DNA of 64,000 nucleotides from Chenggangzhangella methanolivorans (GCF_019797865.1 NZ_CP081869.1:186001-250000), one strand, 5' to 3'; counted from the stretch's first letter, positions 32,902 through 42,057 are shown. Translations and numbers: made by a program. The notes: generated by a model from the sequence alone, not told the origin.

Positions 32902-33708
32902 TCATCTGTCGCCCTTTGCGGGCCGCGGCAACGGCTCGACCACATAACCGAGCAGCCAGTAGGTCACAAGGCCGACCCATTCGCGCACCGCGACGTCGGT
33001 CCGGCGAAGACCGGCCGAGACCGAGGAGAACGGCCGCGCGGCGTCCTCCGGGCCGCGCGTGCGGAAGTCGACCGGCCAGGCCTCGACGTCGAAGCCGACC
33101 TTGCGGAAGCAGCCCACCGCCCGCGGCATGTGATAGGCGGAGGTGACGAGGAGCCAGCGCTCGTTCGGCGCAGGCGTCACCAGCTCGCGCGTGAAGCGGG
33201 CGTTCTCGACGGTGTTGCGCGAGCGCCCCTCGAAGATCATGCGCTCGGCCGGGACGCCGAAGCTTTCGAACACGCGCGCGGCGAGATCGGCCTCGGTCGC
33301 GCCGTCGTAGATGATCTGGCCCGAGCCGCCCGAAAACACGATCCGCGCCTCCGGCCACCGCCGCGCGAGCGTGGCGATCTCGGTCAGGCGCTCGGCGGCC
33401 TCGGTGAGCGCGATCTCGCGCCGCGCCCCGGCCACCACCGTGTCGAAGGAGCCGCCGAGCACGATGATCCCGTCCGGCGCCGCGTCGATCCGCGTCCGCG
33501 GAAACCGCTCCTCCAGCGGAAGCAGGAGAAGGTTCGCGGCGGGCGACAGGCCGAAGACCACAAGGCCCAGGATCGACGTCGCCATCAGAGCGAGACCCGC
33601 GCCCCGCGCGCCGAAGGCCGCAAGGACGACGCCCAGAAGCCCGACGAGCGCGAGCGCGTTCGACGGCGCGGTCACGAAGCCGAAAACCTTGGACAGGACG
33701 AAGAACAT
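32902..33708 (-). CDS. YdcF/ElyC-like DUF218 membrane protein
   Basis: 268 residues. Two N-terminal membrane helices (SNALALVGLLGVVLAAF and GLALMATSILGLVVFGL) precede the DUF218 domain. Motifs: DGIIVLGGSFDTV, ARIVFSGGSGQI, EGRSRNTVENARFTREL and WLLVTSAYHMPRAVGCFRKVGF. ElyC-type proteins take part in envelope and peptidoglycan-lipid carrier biology. It lies upstream of kup on the same strand, 64 bases away. Confidence 0.88.
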   Translation of the reverse strand: MFFVLSKVFGFVTAPSNALALVGLLGVVLAAFGARGAGLALMATSILGLVVFGLSPAANLLLLPLEERFPRTRIDAAPDGIIVLGGSFDTVVAGARREIALTEAAERLTEIATLARRWPEARIVFSGGSGQIIYDGATEADLAARVFESFGVPAERMIFEGRSRNTVENARFTRELVTPAPNERWLLVTSAYHMPRAVGCFRKVGFDVEAWPVDFRTRGPEDAARPFSSVSAGLRRTDVAVREWVGLVTYWLLGYVVEPLPRPAKGDR

Positions 33709-33848
33709 CGGGCCTCCGAGCGTAGAGCGAGTCTAATGCGCCGGCGGCCGGCGAGATACGGCGGGCGGGCGCGACGTTTTATTCACGCGCTTGCGCCTAG
33801 GCTGACGTCGGCCGCCCCCAATCCGGCCGCCTGCGAGGACCAGAAGAC

Positions 33849-34963
33849 GTGACGCCCACGCTCGCCGAATGCCTCTCCGGCCGTGCAACGACCTTGCGGC
33901 CGTGCGGATTTTCGCGGCGACCGCGGTGCTTCACGCGCACGCCTGGTACACTGCGGTCCCCGGCCTGAAGACAGAGGACTTCCTCCACGTCTTCGCCTTC
34001 ACGCTCGATTTCCAAGGCGTCCACGCCTTCTTCATCCTATCGGGCCTGCTGCTCACCCGCAGCCTGATCGACCGCCCCGACGCGCTGCGCTTCACCGTGG
34101 CGCGCCTGACCCGCTACGTCCCCGCGATCCTGGTTTCGGCGCTCTTCGCCGCGCTGGTGATCGGCCCGCTCGTGACGTCGAAGGACGCCGGCGCCTATTT
34201 CACGCCGGCGCTCGCGGGCTTCGTGATGAAGATCACGACGCTCGCCGACGTCAACGCCGCGCTTCCGGGCGTCTTTGACCGGAACCCCGAGCCCGGCATC
34301 CTCTTCATCCCGCTGTGGACGATCCATTACGAGCTCGTCTTCGCGGTGGTGCTCGCTGTCATCGGCGCGCTCGGCCTGCTGCGCTTCAGGCGCCTGGTGC
34401 TGTTCGGCCTCGTCGCGACGCTCGCGGTCAACGTCGTGTGGTTCTGGAACGGCGAGGAGCACCTCGCGCTCGGCGGGCCGCATCATCTCGTGCGCTTCTG
34501 CTCGACCTTCGGCATCGGCATCGCCATGGGCGTGTTCGCCGACCGCATTCCGGTCTCGAGCCGCATGATGCTGATCGTGACGCTCGTCGCCGTCCCGCTC
34601 GGCTTCACCAATCTCGCCGCGATCGCGGGAATGGCGCTGCTCGCCTACGCCATCATCTGGATCGGCTTCTGCGCGCCGCCGCTCGCCGCGACGTTCGCGC
34701 GCCTCGGGGTCTGGTCCTACGGCTTCTATGTCTGGGGCTATCTGATCGAACAGACCGTGGTCTACGCGCTGCCGGGCGTGTCGGCCTGGGCGGTGTTCGC
34801 CCTCTCCTTCCCGATCGCTCTCGCGGCCGGTTGGGCGTCCTGGGTCTTCGTGGAGCGGCCCTCGATCGCGCAGACGAGCGCGATCGCCTCCGCGATCCGG
34901 CGAGCGCTTTCGAAGGTCCGGACCATCGGCCGCGAAGCGTCGCCGACGGTCCGGCCGGACTAG
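33849..34963 (+). CDS. Acyltransferase 3 family membrane protein
   Basis: About 370 residues with around ten membrane helices. N-terminal NDLAAVRIFAATAVLHAHAW followed by FQGVHAFFILSGLLLTRSLIDRP matches the acyltransferase-3 (OafA/NodX-like) family; ARLTRYVPAILVSALF and LWTIHYELVFAVVLA are further family blocks. These enzymes O-acetylate surface sugars. The intact frame starts at 33869 (MPLRPC). One extra base near 33888 would join the more typical start VTPTLAECLSGR at the GTG at 33849, which I use as the gene start. Confidence 0.86.
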
Positions 34964-35015
34964 CGAATGGCTTGGGACCGGCGGGCGCGCCGCAGGCGCC
35001 CGCCCTCGCGGCGCC

Positions 35016-35186
35016 TTACTCGGCGTCAGCCTTCTTTTTCTTCTTGCCGCCGGCGCCGGCGCCGGTCGCCTTGCGGGCCTGACGGCGGGCGATCTTCACG
35101 CGCTTCTTGAGGCCGACGATCTCCTCCTCGAGGATGGCGATCTTCGACGCCATTTCGTCGAGCCTGCTTTCGATGAGTTCGGACAC
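35016..35186 (-). CDS. Small coiled-coil, lysine-tailed protein
   Basis: 56 residues from a GTG start preceded by GGAGAG. Sequence VSELIESRLDEMASKIAILEEEIVGLKKRVKIARRQ predicts one amphipathic coiled coil, followed by the basic tail KATGAGAGGKKKKKADAE. Not assigned to a characterised family; the pattern (short helix plus Lys/Ala tail) recalls small nucleic-acid-associated or SlyX-like proteins, but this is only resemblance. Confidence 0.5.
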   Translation of the reverse strand: MSELIESRLDEMASKIAILEEEIVGLKKRVKIARRQARKATGAGAGGKKKKKADAE

Positions 35187-35343
35187 GGACGTCACTCTCC
35201 TTCGGACCGGAACGGTCGTCCGGGGGAACCGATCACGCCGCGCCTGCTTCGGCAAGATGTTTGGCGAAACCGCAAGCGGCGTCGTGCTGCCGCACCGGCG
35301 AGGAAGAACGTGACCGGTGACGTTCGAGACGCTTCGCGCCGCA

Positions 35344-36189
35344 TCAGTAGCCGGTCGCGGCGAGGCGGCGCCAGCTTTCGGCCGTGCCCATGTAGACGTT
35401 CTGGTCGACATTGCCGACGACGCCCGGATTGCGGCCGGTCGCGGTGTGCTGCCAGAGCGAGAAGCTGGTCGAGACATGGTACTTCAGGCTCGGATGGCCG
35501 GCGACGCTGCGCAGCCACAGATGATGGCCGGGGAACGCGCCCACGAGCCGGTCGCGGTGGAAGTCGACGCTCGAATAGATGATCGGCCGCTTTCCGTAGT
35601 GCTTCTCGACGATGCGCAGGAACACGCCCATCTCGCGCAGCACCTCGACGCGGTCCGGCCGGCGCTTGCAGCTCGGCGAGAGATGGTTCCACTCCATGTC
35701 GAGCACGGGCGGAAGCGCGTTCGGGTCCGCCGGCACGTTGCGGATGAACCAGGCGGCCTGCTCGGCGCCGGTGCGGCAGAAATAATAGAAGTGATAGGCC
35801 CCGTGGGGCACGCCGGCCGCGCGGGCGTTGGCCCAGTTCTCGGCGAAGCGGTCGTCGACCCGGTCGCCGCCCTCGGTCGCCTTGATGAAGGCGAAGGAGA
35901 CGTTCGAGCCGCGCACCGCGCTCCAGTTCACCGTCCCCTGGAACTTGGAGACGTCGATCCCCTTGATCGGATGGTCGTCCGGGGTCGTCACGACGCCGGT
36001 GGACAGCGAAACCGCGCCGACGCCGAGCGGCGTCTCGGTGGTGAGCGCCGTGCGCTCGACCCCCGAGGCCGCGGCCTCATTGCGCGCCGTCTGGGCGTCG
36101 CCCGCGACGGTCGAACAGGCGCCGAGGCCGAAGGCCGCCGCGAAGGCTCCCGCCGCCATGGCGGCGCGGATCGCGCGCTGGTTCCGCAT
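35344..36189 (-). CDS. GH25-family lysozyme, predicted lipoprotein
   Basis: 281 residues. Signal sequence AAMAAGAFAAAFGLGACS with a lipobox-like LGAC. GH25 muramidase core: IKGIDVSKFQGTVNWSAVRGSNVSFAFIKATEGGDRVDDRFAENW, YHFYYFCRTGAEQA, LPPVLDMEWN (the DxE catalytic motif of the family) and IIYSSVDF. It would cleave the MurNAc-GlcNAc bond of peptidoglycan in the periplasm. The C-terminus (LWQHTATGRNPGVVGNVDQNVYMG) matches the end of the family barrel. Confidence 0.9.
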   Translation of the reverse strand: MRNQRAIRAAMAAGAFAAAFGLGACSTVAGDAQTARNEAAASGVERTALTTETPLGVGAVSLSTGVVTTPDDHPIKGIDVSKFQGTVNWSAVRGSNVSFAFIKATEGGDRVDDRFAENWANARAAGVPHGAYHFYYFCRTGAEQAAWFIRNVPADPNALPPVLDMEWNHLSPSCKRRPDRVEVLREMGVFLRIVEKHYGKRPIIYSSVDFHRDRLVGAFPGHHLWLRSVAGHPSLKYHVSTSFSLWQHTATGRNPGVVGNVDQNVYMGTAESWRRLAATGY

Positions 36190-36256
36190 GCTGTCCCCCG
36201 AAGGTCCGAAAAATCGTTCAGGCGTCAGTCTAGCCGCGCCATGATAGCAAATCTCG

Positions 36257-36421
36257 TCACGGACGCGCGAACAAAGACGACGCCACGCGGTGATGGATCT
36301 CGGCGGCGGCCGAAACGTCGCGCTTGGGCGCCTGAGGCTGCGCCACGACTGCGATCAGAGCGCCGAACAGGCCGGCGAACACCAGGCAGCCGCCGAGACG
36401 GGCGATCATCGGATCGAGCAC
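36257..36421 (-). CDS. Small single-pass membrane protein
   Basis: 54 residues from a GTG start (VLDPMIARLG) with an AAGGAG ribosome site about 8 bases upstream. One hydrophobic helix, GGCLVFAGLFGALIAVVAQP, is followed by a basic region and AEIHHRVASSLFARP. No recognised family. It is supported by the ribosome site, the clean membrane helix and the position in the gap between the lysozyme and mgtE. A frame-shadow alternative has no such features. Confidence 0.5.
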   Translation of the reverse strand: MLDPMIARLGGCLVFAGLFGALIAVVAQPQAPKRDVSAAAEIHHRVASSLFARP

Positions 36422-36523
36422 GGATTTCGCTCCTTCCCTTCATGATTGAGGGAAGGTTAAAGGCGCAATGGCTGCCAAACCGTTAACGCGCCGCTCACCA
36501 TGCCGGCGCGCGCCGCGCCCCGA

Positions 36524-37938
36524 TCACTTGCCGAGGCCGAACCACCAGGTGGCGAGACCGAGGAAGGAGAAGAAGCCCACCGTGTCGGTGACGGTCGTCA
36601 GGAACACGCCCGAGGCGACGGCCGGATCGGCCTTCAGCTTGTCGAGGGTGAGCGGAATGAGGATGCCGAACAGCCCGGCGAAGACGAGGTTGGTCACCAT
36701 GGCGCAACCGATGATCACGCCGAGCTGCGCGGGTTCTGGAACCAGAAGCCCGCCGCGAGCGCGATCAGGATCGCCAGCACCACGCCGTTGGCGAGCCCGA
36801 CAAGCGTCTCGCGGCGCACGAGGCGGCGGGCGTTGTGGCCGCCGATGTCGCGGGTCGCGAGCGCGCGCACCGCGACCGTCATCGATTGCGTCCCGGCGTT
36901 GCCGCCCATCGAGGCGACGATCGGCATCAGCACGGCGAGCGCGACCATCTGCTCGATGGTCCCTTCGAACAGCCCGATGACGCTCGCCGACAGGATCGCG
37001 GTCACGAGATTGATCAGCAGCCAGGGGATGCGGCTTCGCGCTGTGTAGAACACCGGGTCGGAGATCTCCTCGTCGCCGGTGACGCCGCCGAGCGCGCGAA
37101 GGTCCTCGTCGGCCTCCTCCTCGATGACGTCGACGATGTCGTCGACGGTCAGCACGCCCACCAGCCGGTCGGCGTCGTCGACGACGGCGGCCGAGACGAG
37201 GTTGTAGCGTTCGAAGGTGCGGGCGGCGTCTTCCTGGTCCTCGGTCGCGCTGATGGTGCGCGGATCGTCATCGAGGATCTCGGAAAGCAGCTTGGAGCGT
37301 TTGGCGCGCAGCAGGCGGTCGAGCGGAACCGAGCCCACGAGCTTGAACGTCGGGTCGACGACGAAGATCTCGTAGAAGGTGTCGGGCAGGTTCTCGGCGT
37401 CGGCGACGTAGTCGATGGTGTGGCCGACGGTCCAGAACTCGGGCGCGGCCACGAACTCGGTCTGCATGCGCCGGCCGGCGCTGTCTTCCGGATAATCGAG
37501 GCTGCGGGTCAGCGCCACGCGCTCGGGCGCGGGGATCTGCTCGAGGATCTTGGCGCGATCCTCCTCGTCGAGGTCCTCGAGAATGTAGACCGCGTCGTCG
37601 GAGTCGAGCTCGCGCACGCCCTCGGCGACCGTCTCCGGCGCCAACTCCTCGAGCAGCTGGACGCGGACCGTCTCGTCGATCTCGGTCAGCGCCGTGAAGT
37701 CGAAGTCCTTGCCCAGCAGCTCGACGAGCTTTGGGCGGTCGTCGGGCTCGAGCGTCTCGATCAGGTCGCCGACGTCGGATTCGTGCAGGTCGCCCGCGAT
37801 CTCGCGCACGCGCTCGGCGTCATTCGCGCCGATCGCGGCGGCGACCTGATCGACGAAGGCCTGGATCAGGCGGCCGTCCTCGTCCCGGATCTCGTCGTCC
37901 GCGTCGGACACGGCGCGCGTTTCGGCGTCAGCGTTCAT
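36524..37938 (-). CDS. mgtE: Magnesium transporter MgtE
   Basis: About 471 residues. N-domain with acidic helical repeats (ALTEIDETVRVQLLEELAPETVAEGVRELDSDDAV), two CBS domains (FYEIFVVDPTFKLVGSVPL and VSAAVVDDADRLVGVLTVDDIVDVIEEEADED) and a C-terminal five-helix pore domain with LMPIVASMGGNAGTQS, the family's signature. Mg2+ gating by the cytoplasmic domains is known for the family. The frame breaks near 36732 (FWFQNP then AQLGVIIGCAMVTN), one base missing in a CCG context; the last two helices are then complete. Confidence 0.93.
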
Positions 37939-38106
37939 CGCGGGCCTTTTGGAAAATCTGGAGAAAACGCGAGAGGCGCGCGCCGGGTGTAGGGGGTTTG
38001 GGCGCCTTCGGCAACCGGCCGCGGACCGGCGCCTCGCCGCGCTCCAGGCGGGGCGCGGGCGCGCGCCGAGGCGACGAGCGCCTCGGCCGCAGCCTCGTTC
38101 AGCGCG

Positions 38107-39075
38107 TCAGAACTTGGTGATCCAGGAGGTCACCACGGACCAGTAGCGCACCGTGTTCTCGGCGTGCGCGGTCGTCGTCGCCTTGACCTTCAGCGACGTC
38201 CCGAGCGACGGCAGGTCGTAGGCCGCGACGCCGCCGAGCTGCAGAAGCTCGCCGCGGCGCCCGTCCGGCGGAATGCGGCGGCCCGAGATGCGGTCGTCCT
38301 GGGGCTGGAACGCGTAGATGCCCGCAAGCCCCGCCTGCAGCGGACCGAACCGCTCCGTCACCGCGAAGTCGAGATTGACAAGGTCGCCGGTCCGGTAGTC
38401 GGTCTTCCGGTTCTCGAAATAATTGTTCCAGAAGAGCTTGGCGCTGAACTCGGTGCCTTCCCCGAGCCAAGCCGGCGTCGTGTAGGTGAGCGCGACGGTC
38501 GGCGACACGTCCCAGATCCCGGTGCCGGCGCTGATCGCCTGCGCCCGCGGATCGCGGTGGTCGTACTCCCCGACAGGAATCACCGCTCCGAGACCGAAGA
38601 GCACCGACAGGCCCTCGGGGATCGGATAGGCGTCCGGGTGCTTCGACGGCCGCCATGTCCCGAAGAAGCGGCTCCAATGGGCCTCGACGTAAGGATCGCC
38701 CATGCCGTTTTCGCAGGCGCGATCCTGGCCCGCGAACAGCTTGCCGCATTGGCGCACGAAGGGCAGCAGCCCGCCGAAGGTCAGCAAGCCGCCATAGACG
38801 GTCGCGTCGGGCACGTACATCAGGAACGGCCCGCCGATCGCCTTCGTCAGCTTGGCGTCCTCGAGGCCGAAGACGCGGTTCCCCTTCCCGTCCACGAAGC
38901 CCCGGGTTTCGGCATAGGCCTGGACGGTCCCGCCATAAAACCCCGGCGGCAGCGGCAGCGCCGAGCGCATGTCGGTGCCGCCGATGGGCCCTGCGGCCGC
39001 GGGCCCTTCCACAGCGGCCGACGGGCCGCACCACACCGCCGCGGCGACCCCCGCCGCCCAAACCCCCACGCGCAT
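38107..39075 (-). CDS. Predicted outer-membrane beta-barrel (phenol MetA-pathway/SphA-like)
   Basis: 322 residues with signal peptide (MRVGVWAAGVAAAVWCGPSAA). Composition and pattern fit the MetA-pathway phenol-degradation/SphA-like outer-membrane family: LPLPPGFYGGTVQAYAETRGF, alternating aromatic strands, GIYAFQPQDDRISG, and a C-terminus VRYWSVVTSWITKF ending in Phe, as in outer-membrane barrels. It begins 11 bases after the LuxR-type regulator gene and is likely cotranscribed. It could export or import a hydrophobic molecule; with the divergent acyltransferase gene, movement of an acyl-amino-acid product is an attractive but unproven idea. Confidence 0.72.
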   Translation of the reverse strand: MRVGVWAAGVAAAVWCGPSAAVEGPAAAGPIGGTDMRSALPLPPGFYGGTVQAYAETRGFVDGKGNRVFGLEDAKLTKAIGGPFLMYVPDATVYGGLLTFGGLLPFVRQCGKLFAGQDRACENGMGDPYVEAHWSRFFGTWRPSKHPDAYPIPEGLSVLFGLGAVIPVGEYDHRDPRAQAISAGTGIWDVSPTVALTYTTPAWLGEGTEFSAKLFWNNYFENRKTDYRTGDLVNLDFAVTERFGPLQAGLAGIYAFQPQDDRISGRRIPPDGRRGELLQLGGVAAYDLPSLGTSLKVKATTTAHAENTVRYWSVVTSWITKF

Positions 39076-39086
39076 CACAAAAACCC

Positions 39087-40169
39087 TCAAGATCCGAAAG
39101 ACGGCAGACCGGCCAAAAACCGCACGAGTTCGACGCGCCGCCCGAAACCGGTCTTGCGCAGCACGGATTTCACGTGCGTGCGCAACGTTTCCCCACCCAT
39201 GCCGAGCCGGCGCGCGACCTCGTCGCCTGAACCGCCGCCAAGCAATTCCTGTGCAACCCGCGCCTCGGTCGGCGTCAGGTCGAACAAGGCGCGCAGGAGC
39301 CCGGCGTCCGGCGCAGATCCGGCCTCGACGCGGGTCACGAGCAGCAGCGCGGTCCGGGCGCCGAAGAGGTCTCGGGCCGCGCCCTCGGTCGGCAGGATGT
39401 GGACCACCAGCGGCGGCGACTCGCTTTCGGCCGGAATCGCGACGGACAAGGGCGGCTTGCGTCCGCCAGGCCCCGGCGCGCGGGCGAGCGCGGCATCGAT
39501 CAGGCCCGCCGCCCCCTCGAACGCCACCCGCAGCCGGTTGCGGGCGCCGATGGCGAGTTGCGGACCAAGCGCCGCGAACAGATCGTTGGCGGCGAGCACG
39601 TGCCCGTCGGCGCGCGCAAGCGCCGCCGGCATGTCGGCGACCGCGAACGCCTCGACGGCGCTGCGCGCGCGCTCGAAACGCAGCTTCGCGGTGAGCAAGG
39701 ACGAGCGCGAAATGTGCGGGCGCAACGCCTCGAGCACCCGCATGGAGTCGTCGGAGATCGGCCCGTCGCGCCACATCTGCTCGATCGAGAACAGCAGGAT
39801 TTCGCCGCTCGGCACGGGCGTCGCGAGCGCGGCGCTCCAGCCGTAGCCGCGCGGCCGCAGGAACTCTTGCACCATCGGCAGGTTCTGCACTTCGTCACGG
39901 GTGTAGAGGTCGACGTCGCGCACGAAGCCCGAATAGCCGTCCCGCAACAGCCTCTCCATCCGGTCGTTCTTCTGCGCCCAGCCGCTTTCGAAGTAGTCGC
40001 GCACGTCGGCTCGAAGGCCGGGCGACGACACCCAGACGGGCGCCGCGCGGTCGATCGTGATGATGGTGCAGCCGGCGGCGCCGATCCGAGTCGTCACGGC
40101 GTCGAGGGCGTCGGGCCACAGTTCCGGGATGGCGGCCGCTTCGTAAATTCTCTCGACGAGATCGAGCAT
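39087..40169 (-). CDS. LuxR-family transcriptional regulator
   Basis: 360 residues. The C-terminal HTH is LFDLTPTEARVAQELLGGGSGDEVARRLGMGGETLRTHVKSVLRKTGFGRRVELVRFL, a clear LuxR/FixJ-type helix-turn-helix. The N-terminal ~250 residues do not match the classic acyl-homoserine-lactone domain. They show an autonomous sensor-like layout (MLDLVERIYEAAAIPELWPDALDAV, then a PAS-like section). It is divergent from the FeeM-like acyltransferase gene across 211 bases containing a GGGGGA palindrome, and upstream of the outer-membrane protein gene. A second protein of the same layout is at 45160-46240. Confidence 0.85.
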   Translation of the reverse strand: MLDLVERIYEAAAIPELWPDALDAVTTRIGAAGCTIITIDRAAPVWVSSPGLRADVRDYFESGWAQKNDRMERLLRDGYSGFVRDVDLYTRDEVQNLPMVQEFLRPRGYGWSAALATPVPSGEILLFSIEQMWRDGPISDDSMRVLEALRPHISRSSLLTAKLRFERARSAVEAFAVADMPAALARADGHVLAANDLFAALGPQLAIGARNRLRVAFEGAAGLIDAALARAPGPGGRKPPLSVAIPAESESPPLVVHILPTEGAARDLFGARTALLLVTRVEAGSAPDAGLLRALFDLTPTEARVAQELLGGGSGDEVARRLGMGGETLRTHVKSVLRKTGFGRRVELVRFLAGLPSFGS

Positions 40170-40300
40170 CGCGTGAGAGCCGTCCCTTATCCGCCTGCAA
40201 CGTCGCCCTGAAACTCCGCCGCATCATCGCCGGATCTCCGTCCGATTGGCAGAACGGGGGAGTACGTACGTAGTTTTTAGCATCCTCCGCGACGGCCACC

Positions 40301-40316
40301 TCCCCCATTTGGGGGA
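40301..40316. promoter_or_regulatory. Palindromic operator candidate in LuxR-FeeM divergent promoter
   Basis: TCCCCC-attt-GGGGGA is a perfect inverted repeat. A lone GGGGGA half-site lies at 40256-40261. Location between the divergent regulator and acyltransferase genes, about 65 bases upstream of the acyltransferase start, fits a binding site for the LuxR-type protein. Inference only. Confidence 0.35.
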
Positions 40317-40380
40317 CGCCCGCAAAGATCGGCCTCACGCATCCTTGATAAACACCACAAGTTGCGCCGGAGGATGCTGA

Positions 40381-41115
40381 ATGGAGCTCGCGAACACGGC
40401 GGCGGCAGATGCGGAGCGGGAGGCCGGATCGTACGCCGCAGCGGCGTTCTCGCTGTCGCTTGGCGGACCGGCTTCAATCGCTCGGTCGGAACCGATCGAG
40501 CCGCGCCCGCTGCGGGAGGCGCTCGTCGCGCATTCCGCCTTCCCGCATGTGCGGATCGCCGACACCTATGCGCGCCTGAGAGCGATCGGCGCGCTCCGCC
40601 ACCGCCAATACGTCGCCGGACAAGGCAAGCCCTACGCCTCCGCCGTGCGGGACGCCGGGACGTTGCTGGAGCTCGCCGACTTCTCCTCGGTAAACCTCTA
40701 CGCCGTCGACCGCGACGGCCTGACGGCGGCGATGCGCGTCGGCCCGCTGGTGGGCTCGAACCATCCGAAAGCCCGGCACTTTCAGTCCATCGCCGAAGAC
40801 CTGAACGTCAGCGCCCGACGGACGCTCATCTGCACCAGGCTCGTCCGCGATCCCAGACATTCCGGCCGGCATGCGGTCGACCTGGTGTCCTTCGTCCGCG
40901 TCCGAACCGTCGAGGCCGGATGGCGCTATTGCCTGATGCAAACCTCGGAAGCGCTGGTGCGCTTCTTCGAGCGCCAGGGCTTCACGAGCACCGGCCGCTG
41001 GAGCCAGGACGAGAGCGCCGGCCGGCTCCAGACCATGCTGCTCGACACGCATGACCTTCCCGTCCGCCCGAAAGCGGCGCGGACCGGCGACATCCACATC
41101 CAGGGCGCAGCGTGA
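40381..41115 (+). CDS. FeeM/LuxI-like GNAT N-acyltransferase (N-acyl amino acid synthase family)
   Basis: 244 residues. A GNAT fold of the autoinducer-synthase/FeeM group is suggested by LRAIGALRHRQYVAGQGKPY, then a LLELADFSSVNLYAVDRDGLTAAMRVGPL block, where the first Arg/Tyr and the Asp...Asn...Tyr pattern correspond to the acyl-ACP-dependent N-acyl amino acid synthases. The C-terminal part has LICTRLVRDPRHSGRHAVDL and YCLMQTSEALVRFFERQGF. The expected reaction is transfer of a fatty acyl chain from ACP to an amino acid amine; the amino acid and chain are unknown. A GGAGGA ribosome site precedes the start. The stop overlaps the next gene, so the two form a tight pair. Confidence 0.55.
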   Translation: MELANTAAADAEREAGSYAAAAFSLSLGGPASIARSEPIEPRPLREALVAHSAFPHVRIADTYARLRAIGALRHRQYVAGQGKPYASAVRDAGTLLELADFSSVNLYAVDRDGLTAAMRVGPLVGSNHPKARHFQSIAEDLNVSARRTLICTRLVRDPRHSGRHAVDLVSFVRVRTVEAGWRYCLMQTSEALVRFFERQGFTSTGRWSQDESAGRLQTMLLDTHDLPVRPKAARTGDIHIQGAA

Positions 41116-41862
41116 TGACCCGAATCGAAACCTGCATCGCGGACGCCCAGGCGCTGTTCGCCGAACTGCTCGAGAGCTACCTGAAGAACGGCGGCGCGAC
41201 GACGGTCGACCAATACATCCGCTACCTCTCGTTCCAGTACCACCTGACGCGCGGCGTGCAGCGCTACTTCATGAGCGCGGCGGCGCACGCCGACCTCGCG
41301 CGGCGGCGCAGGCTCCGCGCCTTCCTCGTGAACTTCGCAAACGAGGAGGAGCTGCACTACCTCGTCGCCGCCAACGACCTGCATCAGCTCGGGCTGAAGC
41401 CGATGCCGGCGCCGTTCGACGTGGAGCTCTGGCACGCCTATTTCGAGCGCGTGGTTGTCGACCGGCCGTTCGTGCGCCTCGGCGCGGCGACGATTCTCGA
41501 AAACATCTCGAACGGTGCGGCGCGCCCTTGGGTCCGCAAGGCCCTGACCGGCGCCTTCCTGACGCGCGACAACACCAAGTTCCTCGTGCTGCACCAGCAC
41601 GAGACCCTGCCGCATGGCGACCAGATCCTCGAAGCGCTCAGCTCGGCGAATCTGGAGGAGCGGCACCTTGCGGATCTCGCCGAGGGCGCGCGCAAGGGCA
41701 CGGTGCTCTATCTTCGCATGGCCGAATGGGCGCTTCGCCCGGGATGTCTCCTCGCTCTCCGACCGGGACGACGAGGCGATCGCGGAGGCTGAGTTCGAGC
41801 GGATTCGGTCCTTCGACATGGCGGAGCTGGCCGAAGACGCGCCGCTCGCCGCCGCCGGCTGA
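41112..41862 (+). CDS. Heme-oxygenase-like metal-dependent redox enzyme
   Basis: About 249 residues, all-helical, resembling the iron-containing redox enzyme (heme-oxygenase-like diiron) families such as CADD/UndA relatives. Candidate metal ligands, numbered from the ATG at 41115: the NEEELH cluster (E77-E79, H81), E129 in LGAATILENIS, and H160/H167 in LHQHETLPHGDQIL. In the known H-x3-D-x2-H motif the Asp position is Thr164 here, so a full diiron centre is uncertain. The start is GTG 41112 or ATG 41115, overlapping the acyltransferase stop. The frame breaks near 41745 and continues as RDVSSLSDRDDEAIAEAEFERI to 41862. Likely role: oxidative tailoring of the N-acyl product (inference). Confidence 0.6.
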
Positions 41863-41902
41863 CGCCGGGAGTCTCCGCCGCCCGCCAGGGCCCTGAAAAA
41901 GC

Positions 41903-41936
41903 AAAACCCCCGGAGCGTTTCGGCTCCGGGGGTTTT
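41903..41936. terminator. Bidirectional terminator between redox enzyme and tRNA genes
   Basis: AAAACCCCCGGAGC-gtttc-GGCTCCGGGGGTTTT: very stable stem with A-run on the left and T-run on the right. It can serve the plus-strand operon ending at 41862 and the minus-strand tRNA ending at 41973. Confidence 0.85.
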
Positions 41937-41972
41937 GGGATCGCATGAGGTTACGGATGCGATCAGCTTGCT

Positions 41973-42057
41973 TGGTGCGGTCGAGAAGACTCGAACTTCC
42001 ACGGGTTGCCCCACAGCGACCTCAACGCTGCGCGTCTACCAGTTCCGCCACGACCGC
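41973..42057 (-). tRNA. tRNA-Leu (GAG)
   Basis: 85 nt. The acceptor stem GCGGTCG pairs with CGACCGC and is followed by an encoded ACCA. D-arm TGGCGGAACTGGTAGACGC, anticodon stem-loop with TTGAGGT (anticodon GAG complementing 42021-42023), long variable arm as expected for leucine tRNA, and T-loop GTTCGAGTC. On the minus strand. Confidence 0.93.

Noticed and set aside
38164-39846. A 560-codon plus-strand open frame opposite the outer-membrane protein and regulator genes
   Set aside because: Low-complexity Arg-rich shadow of two genes with real motifs on the other strand.
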